A stretch of 64,000 bases of DNA from NCBI GenBank assembly GCA_032622095.1, contig CP136064.1, positions 46,885,573 through 46,949,572 on the forward strand, given 5' to 3'. Both the position numbers and the translations under genes were made by a program. Origin of the DNA: Siphonodentalium dalli. Lineage: Eukaryota > Mollusca > Scaphopoda > Gadilida > Siphonodentaliidae. Of this stretch, positions 1 through 12,389 are shown one piece after another; positions within the stretch are counted from its first letter, which is position 1; the number at the start of each line of letters is the position of its first letter. The notes under the pieces are model-generated. The model ran no database searches and was not told where the DNA came from. It saw only the letters and a list, made by a program, of their open reading frames with translations.

Positions 1-724
1 TTTTGAAATCCAAGATGGCCACCGGCAGCCATGTTTTTTTTGCTGAATGACCCCAAAATGAGTCGTTCCTATTTACATGTCAGCATCCAAAACAATTAGT
101 ATGCGCATAAATTCATATAAAGCTGTTTACAGTGAATCTCCACACCCCGCAAATCTGTTTTATTGTCAAAAGGGCGGGGTGGATGTTTGGACGCGGGGGT
201 GGGTGGGTCCCAACAAGGGTCGAAAGTAAAATATCAGCATACGTGCCTGAACATTTTTTCCGACCCCCCCTCCCCCGATCATATGGCCATTTTCGTCTAT
301 TTTTCCAACTATACTTTCTATAGGACATGGGAATGCTTGATAGAAAAGTTGTATTGTTATATACAACTAGTAGGGGTTAAATGTAGCACACCATGAACTT
401 TGAAGTTGCTGACATTGTTTCTGGTGTCAATTTATAAACTCCACCCATCGCCTGTTGTCAGGCCGCATTGATTGGCATTACACAAACAGGCATGGAAATA
501 CAGGTTGTATTAATTTTCAACTTTTGGTGTGATATCTTTTGGTGTATCATAACAACACGGTACTGTAGTTCCACAACAGTGACCGCGGCTAATGAATCTG
601 GCAATATCTGTAATTGGAAGAAATATATGCTGCATATATATACATGTATGTGATATGGATACATGTATTTTCATAATTTGCAAACATATTTATAAACAAA
701 GTGTAAAGTTCATTCTTCCAACAA
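1..724. other. non-coding, nothing recognised
   Basis: Short overlapping open frames occur on both strands here, but none resembles a known protein and no splice-supported exon was found. The first bases carry an aagatggcc-type motif that recurs inside several inverted-repeat elements further on. A C-rich tract lies near 263-276. Confidence 0.5.
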
Positions 725-1017
725 TGTGAGCGTCCTCGGCAATTCAGATGACCATGATTCAATCGTACATGTAAGTGGCGGAATCGGGCCTGACAAAATC
801 ATGGATAGTTTGTTGACACGATTACGATGTCATCGCAGATGAGTATATTATCGGCGGTTAACCATGTGATTAATTACCCTACATGTATGTGTTTTCCATT
901 TACTTTATACGATTTTTAAGTACACACACAGTTCTGATTCAGTCACAAGTGGAGATAACCAAGGATACGCCACAAGTTCGCATCTAAAATCAAACAGTGC
1001 TTGGTTACGTAGCGTTT

Positions 1018-1253
1018 TTCCGAAGACCCATAACTCCGAAGGTCCGATTCTCCAAAGGTCCGATTCTCCGACCCCCCTGATTCTCCGAAAGCCCATAACT
1101 CCGAAGTCCCGATTCTCCGAAATCCCATAACTCCGAAGACCCATAACTCCGAAAGCCCATAACTTCGAAGGCCTATAACTCCGAACGCCCATAACTCCGA
1201 AGATCTATAACTCCGAAGGGCCGATTCTCCGAAGGTCCGATTCTCCGAAGATC
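1018..1253. repeat. minisatellite, left arm of the palindrome
   Basis: Irregular tandem array of about 14-19-bp modules alternating ccgaagNcccataact and ccgattct types. The same modules appear reverse-complemented at 1951-2258, so the two arrays could pair with one another. Confidence 0.8.
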
Positions 1254-1285
1254 ATGTTTTATCGCTTATTAAATATTGTACAGTC

Positions 1286-1562
1286 CAGTGGCGGGGTCAA
1301 TGGGGCCCTAGGGAAGACCGCCCCCAAAAAAACATGTCAAATGTCATGTAAACGTCAGGAAATCCCTCCTATGCATTCAAATATTCACAGTGTTCCTGCC
1401 CAGGGGAGCCCCCGGACCAACGAATGGGGGCGACCCCTCCCATGTATGCGCTCCCCAAATCAGGCCTTCGTGATATGCTTTCGGCATATCATATGCATGA
1501 TATATCCCCCACATATGCTAATTAATGTGCACCCCTAAATGGGAACCCTGGCTCCGCCACTG
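1286..1562. mobile_element. hAT-like MITE with CAGTGGCGG ends
   Basis: Starts cagtggcggggtcaatgg and ends ccctggctccgccactg, an inverted terminal pair of the CAGTGGCG type common on hAT-like non-autonomous elements. No clean 8-bp target duplication is visible, so the family call rests on the ends only. Confidence 0.5.
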
Positions 1563-1712
1563 GTGTGCACCGGGTATATTATAACGAAACGCTGCAAGAA
1601 TGTCAGAGTAGCCTAACATGCACAGGGGCGACAAGTTCTTCCCCGTTCACCCTGTACATTTTACTCTGGCATCTCATGGGCCAACGTAACGTTATAGTAT
1701 CTGGTGTATAGT

Positions 1713-1905
1713 CAGTGGCGGGCCAGGATTCCCATTTAGGTGGGGGCAGTAGGAAAAGTTTGAATATTTTGATGCCCCATGAACGATTTCCGGGCGTTTA
1801 CATGACATTGGACATGTTTTGGTAGGGGCCCATATTGTCTGAAATAGCAAGTAGAGGTTTAATGGGGGCAGTGGGAATTTTGGGACCCCCTTTGCTTCGC
1901 CACTG
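1713..1905. mobile_element. second hAT-like MITE, inverted relative to the first
   Basis: Begins cagtggcgggccaggattcc and ends cttcgccactg. Internal sequence (gggcgtttacatgacattg, acatgtttt) mirrors the 1286-1562 element, so the pair forms the inner part of the larger palindrome. Confidence 0.5.
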
Positions 1906-1950
1906 GACTGTACACTATTTAGTAAACGATAATACCCCGATAAAACAAAA

Positions 1951-2258
1951 TCTTCGGAGAATCGGACCTTCGGAGAATCGGACCTTCGGAGTTATGGGCC
2001 GTCGGAGAATCGGGCCTTCGGAGTTATAGGTCTTCGGAGAATCGGCCCTTCGGAGTTATAGGTCTTCGGAGTTATAGGTCTTCGGAGAAGCGGCCCTTTG
2101 GAGTTATGGGCTTTCGGAGAATCGGATCTTCGGAGTTATGGGCCGTCGGAGAATCGGGTCTTCGGAGTTATGGGCCGTCGGAGAATCGGGTCTTCGGAGT
2201 TGTGGGCCGTCGGAGAATCGGGTCTTCGGAGTTGTGGGCCTTCGTAGTAATAGGTCTT
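1951..2258. repeat. minisatellite, right arm of the palindrome
   Basis: Modules of ttcggagaatcgg and ttcggagttatggg types repeat about 18 times, the reverse complement of the array at 1018-1253. Short frames across it (RRIGSSELWAVGE-like) come from the repeat and are not considered genes. Confidence 0.8.
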
Positions 2259-2300
2259 CTGAAAACCGGTCTGACACCCAGTGCTTGATATTACTTTTTA

Positions 2301-2812
2301 TCACGCGCGATCATGTCATGAGCATGCGCATTAAAACTACCGGTTACTACCAACAACGAAATATTTCCACTTACGATTGAATCATGATCATCAGAACATT
2401 CACTTAGTGAGCGTTCAGACGACCATGATTCAATCGTATGTGGAAACTTTTCCGTCGTAGGAAGTAACCGCTAATCGGACTGCGCATGCTAACATCAAAA
2501 TCGTAGGTCAAAAATACTATCAAGCACTGTTTGATTTTAGATGCAAAATAGCAGCAAAATTGTGGCGTATCCTAGGTTTGATACCTCCACTTGTGACGCA
2601 AAGTTCGCAGTCGTGTGTACGTAAAAATTGTAGCTGGAAATGACCGGTGTAGTCAATCACATGCTTTAGGATGTTCAACCTACGGTATAATCATGTACGA
2701 CAACATCGCAATTGTGTGAACATACTATCCACGATCACGTCGGGCCCGATTCCGCCACTTACGATTGAATCGTGGTCGTCTGAACGTACACTTAGTGTTG
2801 AATTGGCCACAC
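2301..2812 (+). repeat. 512-bp dispersed repeat, copy 1
   Basis: Runs from atcacgcgcgatcatgtcat to gaattggccacac. It contains an internal hairpin: ccacttacgattgaatc (about 2370) faces gattcaatcgtatgtgg (about 2430). Near-identical copies are at 4991-5503 and 6243-6756. Confidence 0.85.
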
Positions 2813-3762
2813 AATAACTTGAGTGTGAATGCCATGGGCATTTTAATATTATCAGGTTCACATTTGTTCAAAATAATGCTATGAAGAAGTACCTTTATAT
2901 ACAATTGTCTTTCAACTTCAAGTTATATTTTCAATAAACGTGATCATTTGGTTTTCCAACTACCGGTATTGTCATATTAATCTCGACCGATAATACACAG
3001 AAATTATGGCTTTATGCCAGAATTAGATTTTGCAGAGTAAAGTCTAAAGATTCCCATTCACGCAATACTTTTTTTGTATATAGCATAGAAATTAAGCACA
3101 AATGAGAACTTAATAAAAACCGTTTTTGCAATTTTGCGAATATTGTTGAGTGGTACTTTGATATATGAATGATCAATGCGTATAATCATAGTCCATCAGA
3201 TGTTACTAGTACTATTTTAACATGATAAATCATAACATATGGCAACCCGATCATCGTTTTCTAAAATTTCGTACATATTTCACCCACAGTAAAATTCACG
3301 ATCATTTCATTTGAAAAACAAGGATAAATCACGCAATTGTAATCGAGGTTCAATTAAGTATATCACTCGTAACAACATGTTCGTAAAGAGAAAACACTTC
3401 AACAGTTTACATATTAAGTTCACTTACCTGAAATGATCAAGCGAAGAGTTTATTTCCGACGTTGAAAATAATTTGTTGTCAAAATGGACGAACAAGCCGA
3501 CCGCGTGACGAGACACACTAAAAGTTGTAGTCCCAGTCCGAGGCCAGTAAAACGTGTAGTTGGGATTATCAATTTCGTCCATCCCAGAGATCTAGTATAT
3601 TTTATAAAAGAGACATTTTCTGCACAGATATATACCATTTGCATGGTCATAAAAGGTATCTAGGTATTACTCATATGGTGGGCCTATATAGACTTGAGTG
3701 ATGTGTTTTGGCCTGTGCCATTTAAAATTAATTCGGGGGGGGGGGGAATCAATGCATATTAA
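2813..3762. other. non-coding, nothing recognised
   Basis: AT-rich sequence without a recognisable exon. A poly-G tract lies at about 3736-3746. Confidence 0.4.
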
Positions 3763-3900
3763 TTTTTATTTGCGATTAAGCGCAAATGATTTACGCTTAA
3801 ATATAAATATTTGCGCTTAAGCCCAAATGATAGAGGTTATTTGCACTTAAGCGCAAATATTTGTGCTTAAGCGAAAATATTTGTGCCCAAGCGTAAATAA
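3763..3900. repeat. short palindromic repeats, TTTGCGCTTAAGCGCAAA type
   Basis: About eight variants of the half-site taagcgcaaat occur in both orientations in 140 bases, several forming self-complementary units around cttaag. Confidence 0.75.
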
Positions 3901-3980
3901 ACAATAAATGTGAAAAGGGCCTCCCATATATGACCATTGCGGGAATTGCGCTGGTGCTGCATTAAAGACCATGTGCTAGA

Positions 3981-4040
3981 GCATTCTGTTATATATGTGA
4001 GTCATCCATATGGAGCCTCGCATCATATATAAGAGAATGC
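3981..4040. repeat. solo TATATA hairpin (gcattctcttatatatgcgag family)
   Basis: A gcattctgttatatatgtgag arm faces a catatataagagaatgc arm across a short gtcatccatatggagcc loop. This is a degenerate single copy of the hairpin found in pairs at 11.6-12.4, 31.5-31.9 and 46.5-47.0 kb. Confidence 0.75.
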
Positions 4041-4990
4041 ACTGGCTTACAAGGCTTGCCAATAAACTAAACATTTCTCAGGTTATTGCATGCACTTTTA
4101 ATACACAGGGCAAGGTAGATTACATCATTTGATAGATATTCTAGAATTTCTAGTTTGTGAAAACTAACTTAAAGCCATATTTTATGCACCCTGTCTAGCC
4201 GACTGAACTATGAACTATAGACATGTTATTATTTTTTATTATCAGAGACATACCTTCTGCAAAGATATAGCCTTATACATTATAAACATGCAAATAGTTG
4301 CTTCATTTGGGCTAACTTCCATCATTTAGCGAGTCAAATCTGAGGAAATTCTCTTAGTTTGAAAGTTGTAGCATGCCTGGCCCGCTGAATTGATGTCACA
4401 AACATCAAATGTTAGTACTTCTTGTCAGATGGACATTTCTGCCAATAAACTAAACATTTCTCATTGCAATTGTATGCATTTTAATACACAGAGCAAGGTA
4501 GATTACATTATTTGATGGATATTTTACTTAAAATAGTATGTGGAAACAACCTAAATTCCATATTGTATGCATCCATGTATAGAAAAATGAAATACAACTA
4601 TGGATATTTTATTGTTTTTTTCATCAGAGACATTCATTCTGCTAAGATATAGCCTTATACATGTTATAAACATGCTAATAGTGGCTTCATTGGGCTTTTT
4701 TCATCATTTAGACAGTTAAATCTGAAGAAATTCCCTTAGTTCGAAGTTCATAAGATCACAGTGCCCCATGAAATGGTGTCTTAAATCTCAAATGTTAGTA
4801 CTTCTTTATCAGATGGATATCTCTGCCAATATATTAAACAATTCTCATGATCATTGCATGGATTTTAATGTACAGGGCAAGGTAGATTACATTATATTTT
4901 GGATATTTTACTTAAAATATTTTGTGGAAACTACCTAAAAGCCATATTGTATGCATCCATGTATAGCCAAATGAAATACAACTATGAATA

Positions 4991-5503
4991 TCACGCGCGA
5001 TCATGTCATGAGCATGCGCATTAAAACTACCGGTTACTACCCACAACGAAATATTTCCACTTACGATTGAATCATGATCATCAGAACATTCACTTAGTGA
5101 GCGTTCAGACGACCAGGATTCAATCGTAAGTGGAAACTTTTCCGTCGTAGGAAGTATCCGCTAATCGGACTGCGCATGCTAACATCAAAATCGTAGGTCA
5201 AAAATACTATCAAGCACTGTTTGATTTTAGATGCAAAATAGCAGCAAAATTGTGGCGTATCCTAGGTTTGATACCTCCACTTGTGACGCAAAGTTCGCAG
5301 TCGTGTGTACGTAAAAATTGTAGCTGGAAATGACCGGTGTAGTCAATCACATGCTTTAGGATGTTCAACCTACGGTATAATCATGTACGACAACATCGCA
5401 ATTGTGTGAACATACTATCCACGATCACGTCGGGCCCGATTCCTCCACTTACGATTGAATCGTGGTCGTCTGAACGTACACTTAGTGTTGAATTGGCCAC
5501 ACA
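4991..5503 (+). repeat. 512-bp dispersed repeat, copy 2
   Basis: Same boundaries as copy 1 (atcacgcgcgatcatg to gaattggccacac), here embedded in a satellite monomer. The satellite resumes directly with ataccttctgcaaag. Confidence 0.85.
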
Positions 5504-6242
5504 TACCTTCTGCAAAGATATAGCCTTATACATTATAAACATGCAAATAGTTGCTTCATTTGGGCTAACTTCCATCATTTAGCGAGTCAAATCTGAGGAA
5601 ATTCTCTTAGTTTGAAAGTTGTAGCATGCCTGGCCCGCTGAATTGATGTCACAAACATCAAATGTTAGTACTTCTTGTCAGATGGACATTTCTGCCAATA
5701 AACTAAACATTTCTCATTGCAATTGTATGCATTTTAATACACAGAGCAAGGTAGATTACATTATTTGATGGATATTTTACTTAAAATAGTATGTGGAAAC
5801 AACCTAAATTCCATATTGTATGCATCCATGTATAGAAAAATGAAATACAACTATGGATATTTTATTGTTTTTTTCATCAGAGACATTCATTCTGCTAAGA
5901 TATAGCCTTATACATGTTATAAACATGCTAATAGTGGCTTCATTGGGCTTTTTTCATCATTTAGACAGTTAAATCTGAAGAAATTCCCTTAGTTCGAAGT
6001 TCATAAGATCACAGTGCCCCATGAAATGGTGTCTTAAATCTCAAATGTTAGTACTTCTTTATCAGATGGATATCTCTGCCAATATATTAAACAATTCTCA
6101 TGATCATTGCATGGATTTTAATGTACAGGGCAAGGTAGATTACATTATATTTTGGATATTTTACTTAAAATATTTTGTGGAAACTACCTAAAAGCCATAT
6201 TGTATGCATCCATGTATAGCCAAATGAAATACAACTATGAAT

Positions 6243-6756
6243 ATCACGCGCGATCATGTCATGAGCATGCGCATTAAAACTACCGGTTACTACCCACAAC
6301 GAAATATTTCCACTTACGATTGAATCATGATCATCAGAACATTCACTTAGTGAGCGTTCAGACGACCAGGATTCAATCGTAAGTGGAAACTTTTCCGTCG
6401 TAGGAAGTAACCGCTAATCGGACTGCGCATGCTAACATCAAAATCGTAGGTCAAAAATACTATCAAGCACTGTTTGATTTTAGATGCAAAATAGCAGCAA
6501 AATTGTGGCGTATCCTAGGTTTGATACCTCCACTTGTGACGCAAAGTTCGCAGTCGTGTGTACGTAAAAATTGTAGCTGGAAATGACCGGTGTAGTCAAT
6601 CACATGCTTTAGGATGTTCAACCTACGGTATAATCATGTACGACAACATCGCAATTGTGTGAACATACTATCCACGATCACGTCGGGCCCGATTCCTCCA
6701 CTTACGATTGAATCGTGGTCGTCTGAACGTACACTTAGTGTTGAATTGGCCACACA
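6243..6756 (+). repeat. 512-bp dispersed repeat, copy 3
   Basis: Copy produced by the 1253-bp tandem duplication. It differs from copy 2 only at scattered bases, for example gaagtaaccg against gaagtatccg. Confidence 0.85.
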
Positions 6757-8220
6757 TACCTTCTGCAAAGATATAGCCTTATACATTATAAACATGCAAA
6801 TAGTTGCTTCATTTGGGCTAACTTCCATCATTTAGCGAGTCAAATCTGAGGAAATTCTCTTAGTTTGAAAGTTGTAGCATGCCTGGCCCGCTGAATTGAT
6901 GTCACAAACATCAAATGTTAGTACTTCTTGTCAGATGGACATTTCTGCCAATAAACTAAACATTTCTCATTGCAATTGTATGCATTTTAATACACAGAGC
7001 AAGGTAGATTACATTATTTGATGGATATTTTACTTAAAATAGTATGTGGAAACAACCTAAATTCCATATTGTATGCATCCATGTATAGAAAAATGAAATA
7101 CAACTATGGATATTTTATTGTTTTTTTCATCAGAGACATTCATTCTGCTAAGATATAGCCTTATACATGTTATAAACATGCTAATAGTGGCTTCATTGGG
7201 CTTTTTTCATCATTTAGATGTATATCTCTGCCAATATATTAAACAATTCTCATGATCATTGCATGGATTTTAATGTACAGGGCAAGGTAGATTACATTAT
7301 ATTTTGGATATTTTACTTAAAATATTTTGTGGAAACTACCTAAAAGCCATATTGTATGCATCCATGTATAGCCAAATGAAATACAACTATGAATATTTTA
7401 TTGTCTATTTGTCAGAGACATGTATTCTGTTGAGATATAGCCTTATATATGTTATAAACATGCAAATAGTGGCTTCATTTGGGCTTTCTTCCATAATTTA
7501 GAGAGTCAAACCTGAAGAGATTCCCTTATTTTAAATTTGTAAGATGCCAAGTCAGCTGAAATGCTGTATCAAACCTTAAATGGCAGTATTTCTTATCAGA
7601 TGGACATCTCTCCCAATAAATTAAACATTTCTCATGGTCACTGCATGCATTATGATATATAGGGCAAGGTATAAAACGTTATTTGATGGATATCTTACTT
7701 AAAATAGTCTGTGGAAACTACATAAAAGCAATATTGTATGCATCCCTCTATAGCCAAATGCAATTAAACTATGGATATTTTATTGTGTATTTTATCAGAG
7801 ACATGTATTCTGTTGAGATATAGCCTTATATATGTCATTAATATGCAAATAGTGGCTTCATTTGGGCTTTCTTCCATTATTTAGAGAGTCAAATCTGAAG
7901 AAATTCCCTTAGTTTGATATTTATGATCCCATAATCCCATGAAATGGTATTTAAAACCTCAAATGTCAGTATTTCCTATCAGATGGACATATCAACTAAT
8001 AAATTAAACATTTCCCATGGTCATTACATGCATTTTAATATACAAGGCAATGTAGAAAACATCATTTGATGGATATTTTACTTAAAATAGTCAGTGGAAA
8101 CTACATAAAAGCAATATGGTATGCATCCCTGTATAGCCAAATCAAATTAAACTATGGATATTGTTTTGTTTATTTCATCTGAGACATGTATTCTGTTCAG
8201 ATATAGCCTTATATATGTTA

Positions 8221-9012
8221 CTAGAAGGTGACCCGACTTCGTCCGGGCTTTGACCTTGAATTGACCATTTTGAATGTCAAGGCCAGGTGGGGTCCAACAC
8301 CAACACCCCAAAAATGGTGGAAATCGACCCAGCGGATACCGGGAAATCGGCCCAGCGGATACCGAGATACCCTATGCATCAAATTTCGTTCGTAACAATC
8401 CGCCAGTTTAACCCGATTTGATTTCCACTCAAGTATATAAACGCGCCTCATATACACACGCTCATTAATTATCAAGTTTCAATGTAAAGATAAATTACCA
8501 TCGGTGCCCGAGATATCGCCAAGACGTCTGAAACAGTCAAATGCATCGGCCGGTTAAGCGTTAACGTGATCTAACGTTATGACCTCTAACGACGTCATAG
8601 AAGTTACGCATTGTTTTTATCCTGATGGGAGATAGAACCACTTATTCTTGATAATTGAGGCAGATAACTAAAACGGATACATACGCATTATATATCGTTG
8701 GAAAGAGGAGGAAACACGAAAGATTCTCACAGTGTCATTATTATGACTGGCATTTTAGTATTCGCGCTGTTTCGAATCGATTTGTAAGCACCGAACTCAA
8801 ATGAAAGTCCCGTAACACAGCGTAAAAACAGATTTGACCTCGGCACGTGAAAATTTGACCTCGGATCTGAAAATTAATATGCCTATGCCACTTCCCGGCC
8901 GATAGTACCCTCACATACGAAGTTTCATCGAAATGGGGTCGGCCGTTTTCGAGTTCATCGCGAACACACACACACACACACACCACACACACAGACAGAT
9001 CTTCCAAAATAT
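8221..9012. mobile_element. retroposon-like insertion in the satellite
   Basis: The satellite phrase ttatatatgtta-taaacatgcc is split here, so about 790 bases were inserted cleanly. The insert starts ctagaaggtgacccgac, carries cttcgtccgggc near its start, and ends with a CA-rich tract (about 8967-8992) followed by cagacagatc and aatatataataga. That layout resembles 3'-truncated LINE or SINE-type retroposons of invertebrates. No protein-coding frame is recognisable. The family name is not established. Confidence 0.5.
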
Positions 9013-10270
9013 ATAATAGATAAACATGCCAATAATGGCATCATTTAGGCTTTTTTTCCATGATTTAGAGGGTCAAAGCTGAATAAATTCCCTTATTTCA
9101 AATTTGTAAGATGCCAAGCCAGCTGAAATGGTGTATCAAACCTCAAACGGCAGTATTTCTTATCAGATGGACATCTCTACCAATAAATGAAACATTTTTC
9201 ATGGTCATTGCATGCATTTTAATATACAGGACAAATTAGAAAACATCATTTGATGGATATTTTACTTAAAATAGTCTGTGGAAACAACCTAAAAGCCATT
9301 TTGTATGCATCCCTGTATAGCCAAAACAAATTAAACTATGGATATTTTATTGTTGATTTCATCAGAGACATGTATTCTGTTGAGATATAGCCTTATATAT
9401 GTTATAAACATGCAAATAGTGGCTTCATTTGGGCTTGCTTCCATAATTTAGAGAGCCAAACCTGAAGAGATTCCCTTATTTTAAATTTGTAAGATGCCAA
9501 GCCAGCTGAAATGGTGTATCAAACCTTAAATGGCAGTATTTCTTATCAGATGGCCATCTCTCCCAATAAATTAAACATTTCTCATGGTCACTGCATGCAT
9601 TATGATATATAGGGCAAGGTAGAAAACATTATTTGATGGATATTTTACTTAAAATAGTCTGTGGAAACTACATAAAAGCAATATTGTATGCATCCCTCTA
9701 TAGCCAAATGCAATTAAACTATGGATATTTTATTGTTGATTTTATCAGAGACATGTATTCTGTTGAGATATAGCCTTATACATGTTATTAACATGCAAAT
9801 AGTGGCTTCATTTGGGCTTTCTTCCATAATTTAGAGAGTCAAAGCTGAATAAATTCCCTTAGGTTTCAAATTTAAAAGATGCCAAGCCAGCTGAAATGGT
9901 GTATCAAACCTAAAATGTCAGTATTTCTTATCGGATAGACATCTCTACCAATAAATTAAGCATTTCTCATGGCCATTGCATGCATTTTAATATATAGGAC
10001 AAGGCAGAATACATCACTTGATGGATATTTTACTTAAAATACTTTGTGGAAACTACATAAAAGCCACATTGTATGCTTTCATATATAGCCAAATGAAATT
10101 CAACTATGGATAAACTGGATATTTTATTGTTTGTATCATCAGAGACATGCATTCTGCTAAGATATAGTCTTTTGTGTGTTATAAACATACAAAAGGTGCA
10201 TGGCCTCATTGTGCTTGCTTTCATAATGCAAGAGAGTCAACTCTGAAGAAATACCATCGGTTTGAAATTG

Positions 10271-10560
10271 GTAGCATCTTCCATCCTTATATAAGAGGGG
10301 TATATACCAGCTTGAAGAACCGGTTTAATTAATAGGTTCAATGCAAGGGGGCCACCAGAGGGGTTTGTCTAGTTCGGGATGGTGCGGCAAACCGCCAACT
10401 GGAGATTTCAAGGGAGGCCTCCTCAATGGCGACCCACTATATTGTGCAAACAAAATTTTATTAAAATTGTATAAAGGTCAGCATGCCCTAAGAGCATTGA
10501 GAAATAGATAAAAACACTTACTGACAGATTGCCAATAACAAAATTACATCTGTTGAAACT
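10271..10560. other. non-coding spacer
   Basis: Sequence between the satellite and the next repeat. It includes a mixed GC stretch (agaggggtttgtctagttcgg) with no coding signal. Confidence 0.4.
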
Positions 10561-10829
10561 ATTGTTATGTAAACAAAACTGTTACAGTGATTTGTCAACA
10601 AATATATAATTCTAGCTGTATTATTAGTTCAAATATTTAACTATGAATAACATTTTCAGAATATTTAATCAACATGTTGCACCTTTTCCAATGTTATGTA
10701 AACAAAACTGTTACAGTGAGTGACTTGTCAACAATTATATAATCCTATAGCTGTAGTATTACATGTAGTTCAAATATTTAAGTATGAATATGAATTTCAG
10801 AATATTTAATCAACAGGTTGGACCTTTTT
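10561..10829 (+). repeat. 129-bp tandem duplication
   Basis: The block tgttatgtaaacaaaactg through atatttaatcaacatgttg occurs twice, 129 bases apart (10563 and 10692), with a few substitutions and short insertions. Confidence 0.85.
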
Positions 10830-10919
10830 CAATGTTTACCATAAACTTTTGATCACAATTTTGCTCTCGTTGGACTTTTACAGTTATTCCAATACAGCAG
10901 TAATTTGTACATAACAATT

Positions 10920-11225
10920 AATTCTTGGTTTAGAAATATTTTCTTTAAGTATTTCTTAACTTAGAAAAAAAATCTTGAAACAAGAAATATATATTTAATT
11001 TTTGAAGCCATTTTCTTAGTAAGGAAATAGTTTCTTGTTTCAAGACTAAAATCTATCTTTTTTGAGAAAACTATCTCTTGTCTGGTGAGAGTTTCTTAAA
11101 TTCTCTTGATGTAGCAGACTTGGGGGGTATATTTCCCAAAATAAGATTTATTTTCCTGTTTCAGGAAATAGTTTTTCTTGTTTCAAGATATTTTATCTTA
11201 TTAAGAAATTATTTTTGGCAATGTA
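10920..11225. repeat. ttcttgtttcaag-rich degenerate repeat
   Basis: Multiple variants of ttcttgtttcaaga and its complement (tcttgaaacaagaa) alternate, giving weak internal inverted symmetry. No coding potential. Confidence 0.6.
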
Positions 11226-11585
11226 TGTTGCAAGCACATCTGAGTTGAATTGTACGCTTACATATATTGCCGCAACGAATCGCTGCCTTCCATGCAAGTA
11301 GTGTATGAGATAATTGAGGGAACATACTTGTGCCATGTAATTCAAGGGGTTATATGTCGTTATCTGTCAATAATGTGAAAAAAGTTAGCCCATTGACACG
11401 CTGCTAAGCGAATATGCCAGCATGGAAATGTATAGACTAATTTTTTCCGCGAAAATTTGGTATATGTATGCTAATAGGGAGGTTGATGTAGAATACTTCT
11501 AACTTCTAGCGGGACAGGCAATAACCAGAACCAAATTCTATGGCGCGAGACCATAGCCCATGGTAGAAAAATTATAGTATGTTGA

Positions 11586-12389
11586 TTAACACTTTACCCA
11601 ACAACCCATATACCCTGTGCCAATGCATTCTCTTATATATGCGAGTCGACCATAGGTCGCCTCGCATATATAAGAGAATGCTTTGGCTTAACACATATTA
11701 AAAATGATAAAATGGTCAAAGAATGTAGAAAAATATTATAAAAATTGTTACAAAATGTGAGAAAAAATTATAAAATTGTTAAAGAATGGTCGACTCGCAT
11801 ATATAAGAGAATGCATTGGCACAGGGCATAACTGTAACCATCACAATGTGGTCAATGAACCGGTTCCAATGATATCCATATGTGTATGGTGTTATTGAGA
11901 TATACCGAAGATATTTTAGGCTGTTTGGGCGTAATTGGCCGTTTTGTTGGGTAATGTGTTAATTCGCATAAAATCAATTTTTAATTAAATACGCAGGAGC
12001 TTCGTCTTTATTTTCTACTGTCTGTCTGTCTCAATAACACGATACAAATATGGATATCATTGAAACCGGTTCATTGACCACATTGTGATGGTTACAGTTA
12101 TGCCCTGTGCCAATGCATTCTCTTATATATGCGAGTCGACAATAGGTCGCCTCGTATATATAAGAGAATGCATTGGCCTAACAAAAATATTTTTTTAACA
12201 CATTTTACCATTTTTTCTTACATTTTTTAACAATTTTTATAATATTTTTCTACATTCTTTGACAATTTTATCATTTTTAATATGTGTTAAGCCAACGCAT
12301 TCTCTTATATATGCGAGGCGACCTATGGTCGACTCGCATATATAAGAGAATGCATTGGCACAGGGCCGTTCTGTTGGGTAAAGGGTTAA
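11586..12389. mobile_element. compound palindrome with nested TATATA hairpins
   Basis: Ends ttaacactttacccaaca (11586), ttgggtaatgtgttaa (to 11962) and ttgggtaaagggttaa (to 12389) define one inverted-repeat element and a mirrored half copy. Inside lie hairpins built from gcattctcttatatatgcga and tcgcatatataagagaatgc around a gtcgacc/aggtcgc loop, at about 11627-11687, 12114-12175 and 12297-12356, with a half copy near 11789-11818. The block aaccatcacaatgtggtcaa at about 11835 is mirrored at about 12080. No protein is encoded. Confidence 0.8.

Larger units (their letters stand above)
725..2812. mobile_element. 2.1-kb imperfect palindrome (foldback-type element)
   Basis: The left end (about 725-1010) is the reverse complement, with substitutions and gaps, of the right end (about 2515-2812). 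Shared blocks include the element end ccacttacgattgaatc, the segment reading gtcacaagtggag / ctccacttgtgac and the caagcactgtttgattttag block. Symmetry continues inward through two oppositely oriented minisatellite arms and a shared tacagtccagtggcg block around 1280 and 1900. No transposase frame is visible, so it is probably non-autonomous. Right-end copies recur at 4991-5503 and 6243-6756. Exact ends and target duplications could not be fixed by eye. Confidence 0.7.
4248..7217 (+). repeat. 1253-bp higher-order tandem duplication
   Basis: Bases 4248-5500 are repeated at 5501-6753 almost without change, followed by a partial third copy to 7217. Each complete copy holds about two satellite monomers plus the 512-bp repeat. 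Equivalent points such as 5361 and 6614 are exactly 1253 apart. The low divergence contrasts with the old monomers around it. The third copy ends where atttag joins atgtatatctctgcc, a deletion relative to the first two. Confidence 0.9.
4060..10270 (+). repeat. diverged satellite, monomer about 382-390 bp
   Basis: The landmark agagacat-ttctg-agatatagcc recurs near 4243, 4625, 5504, 5876, 6757, 7132, 7413, 7795, 8184, 9364, 9748 and 10138. Neighbouring normal monomers are 382-390 bp apart. Other conserved landmarks are aacatgcaaatagtggcttc, atttagagagtcaaa, cagatggacat and gatggatattttacttaaa. Monomers differ by many substitutions, so most of the array is old. Two insertions interrupt it: the 512-bp repeat and the element at 8221-9012. 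Small frames inside are not genes. Confidence 0.9.

Noticed and set aside
1835-2380. Overlapping frames with RRIGSSELWAVGE repeats
   Set aside because: Translation of the minisatellite arm. The reverse arm at 905-1192 gives the same kind of words on the other strand.
5361-6835. Two identical 73-codon frames at 5361 and 6614
   Set aside because: They are identical because of the 1253-bp duplication. Each spans the junction between the dispersed repeat and the satellite, so neither is a real gene.
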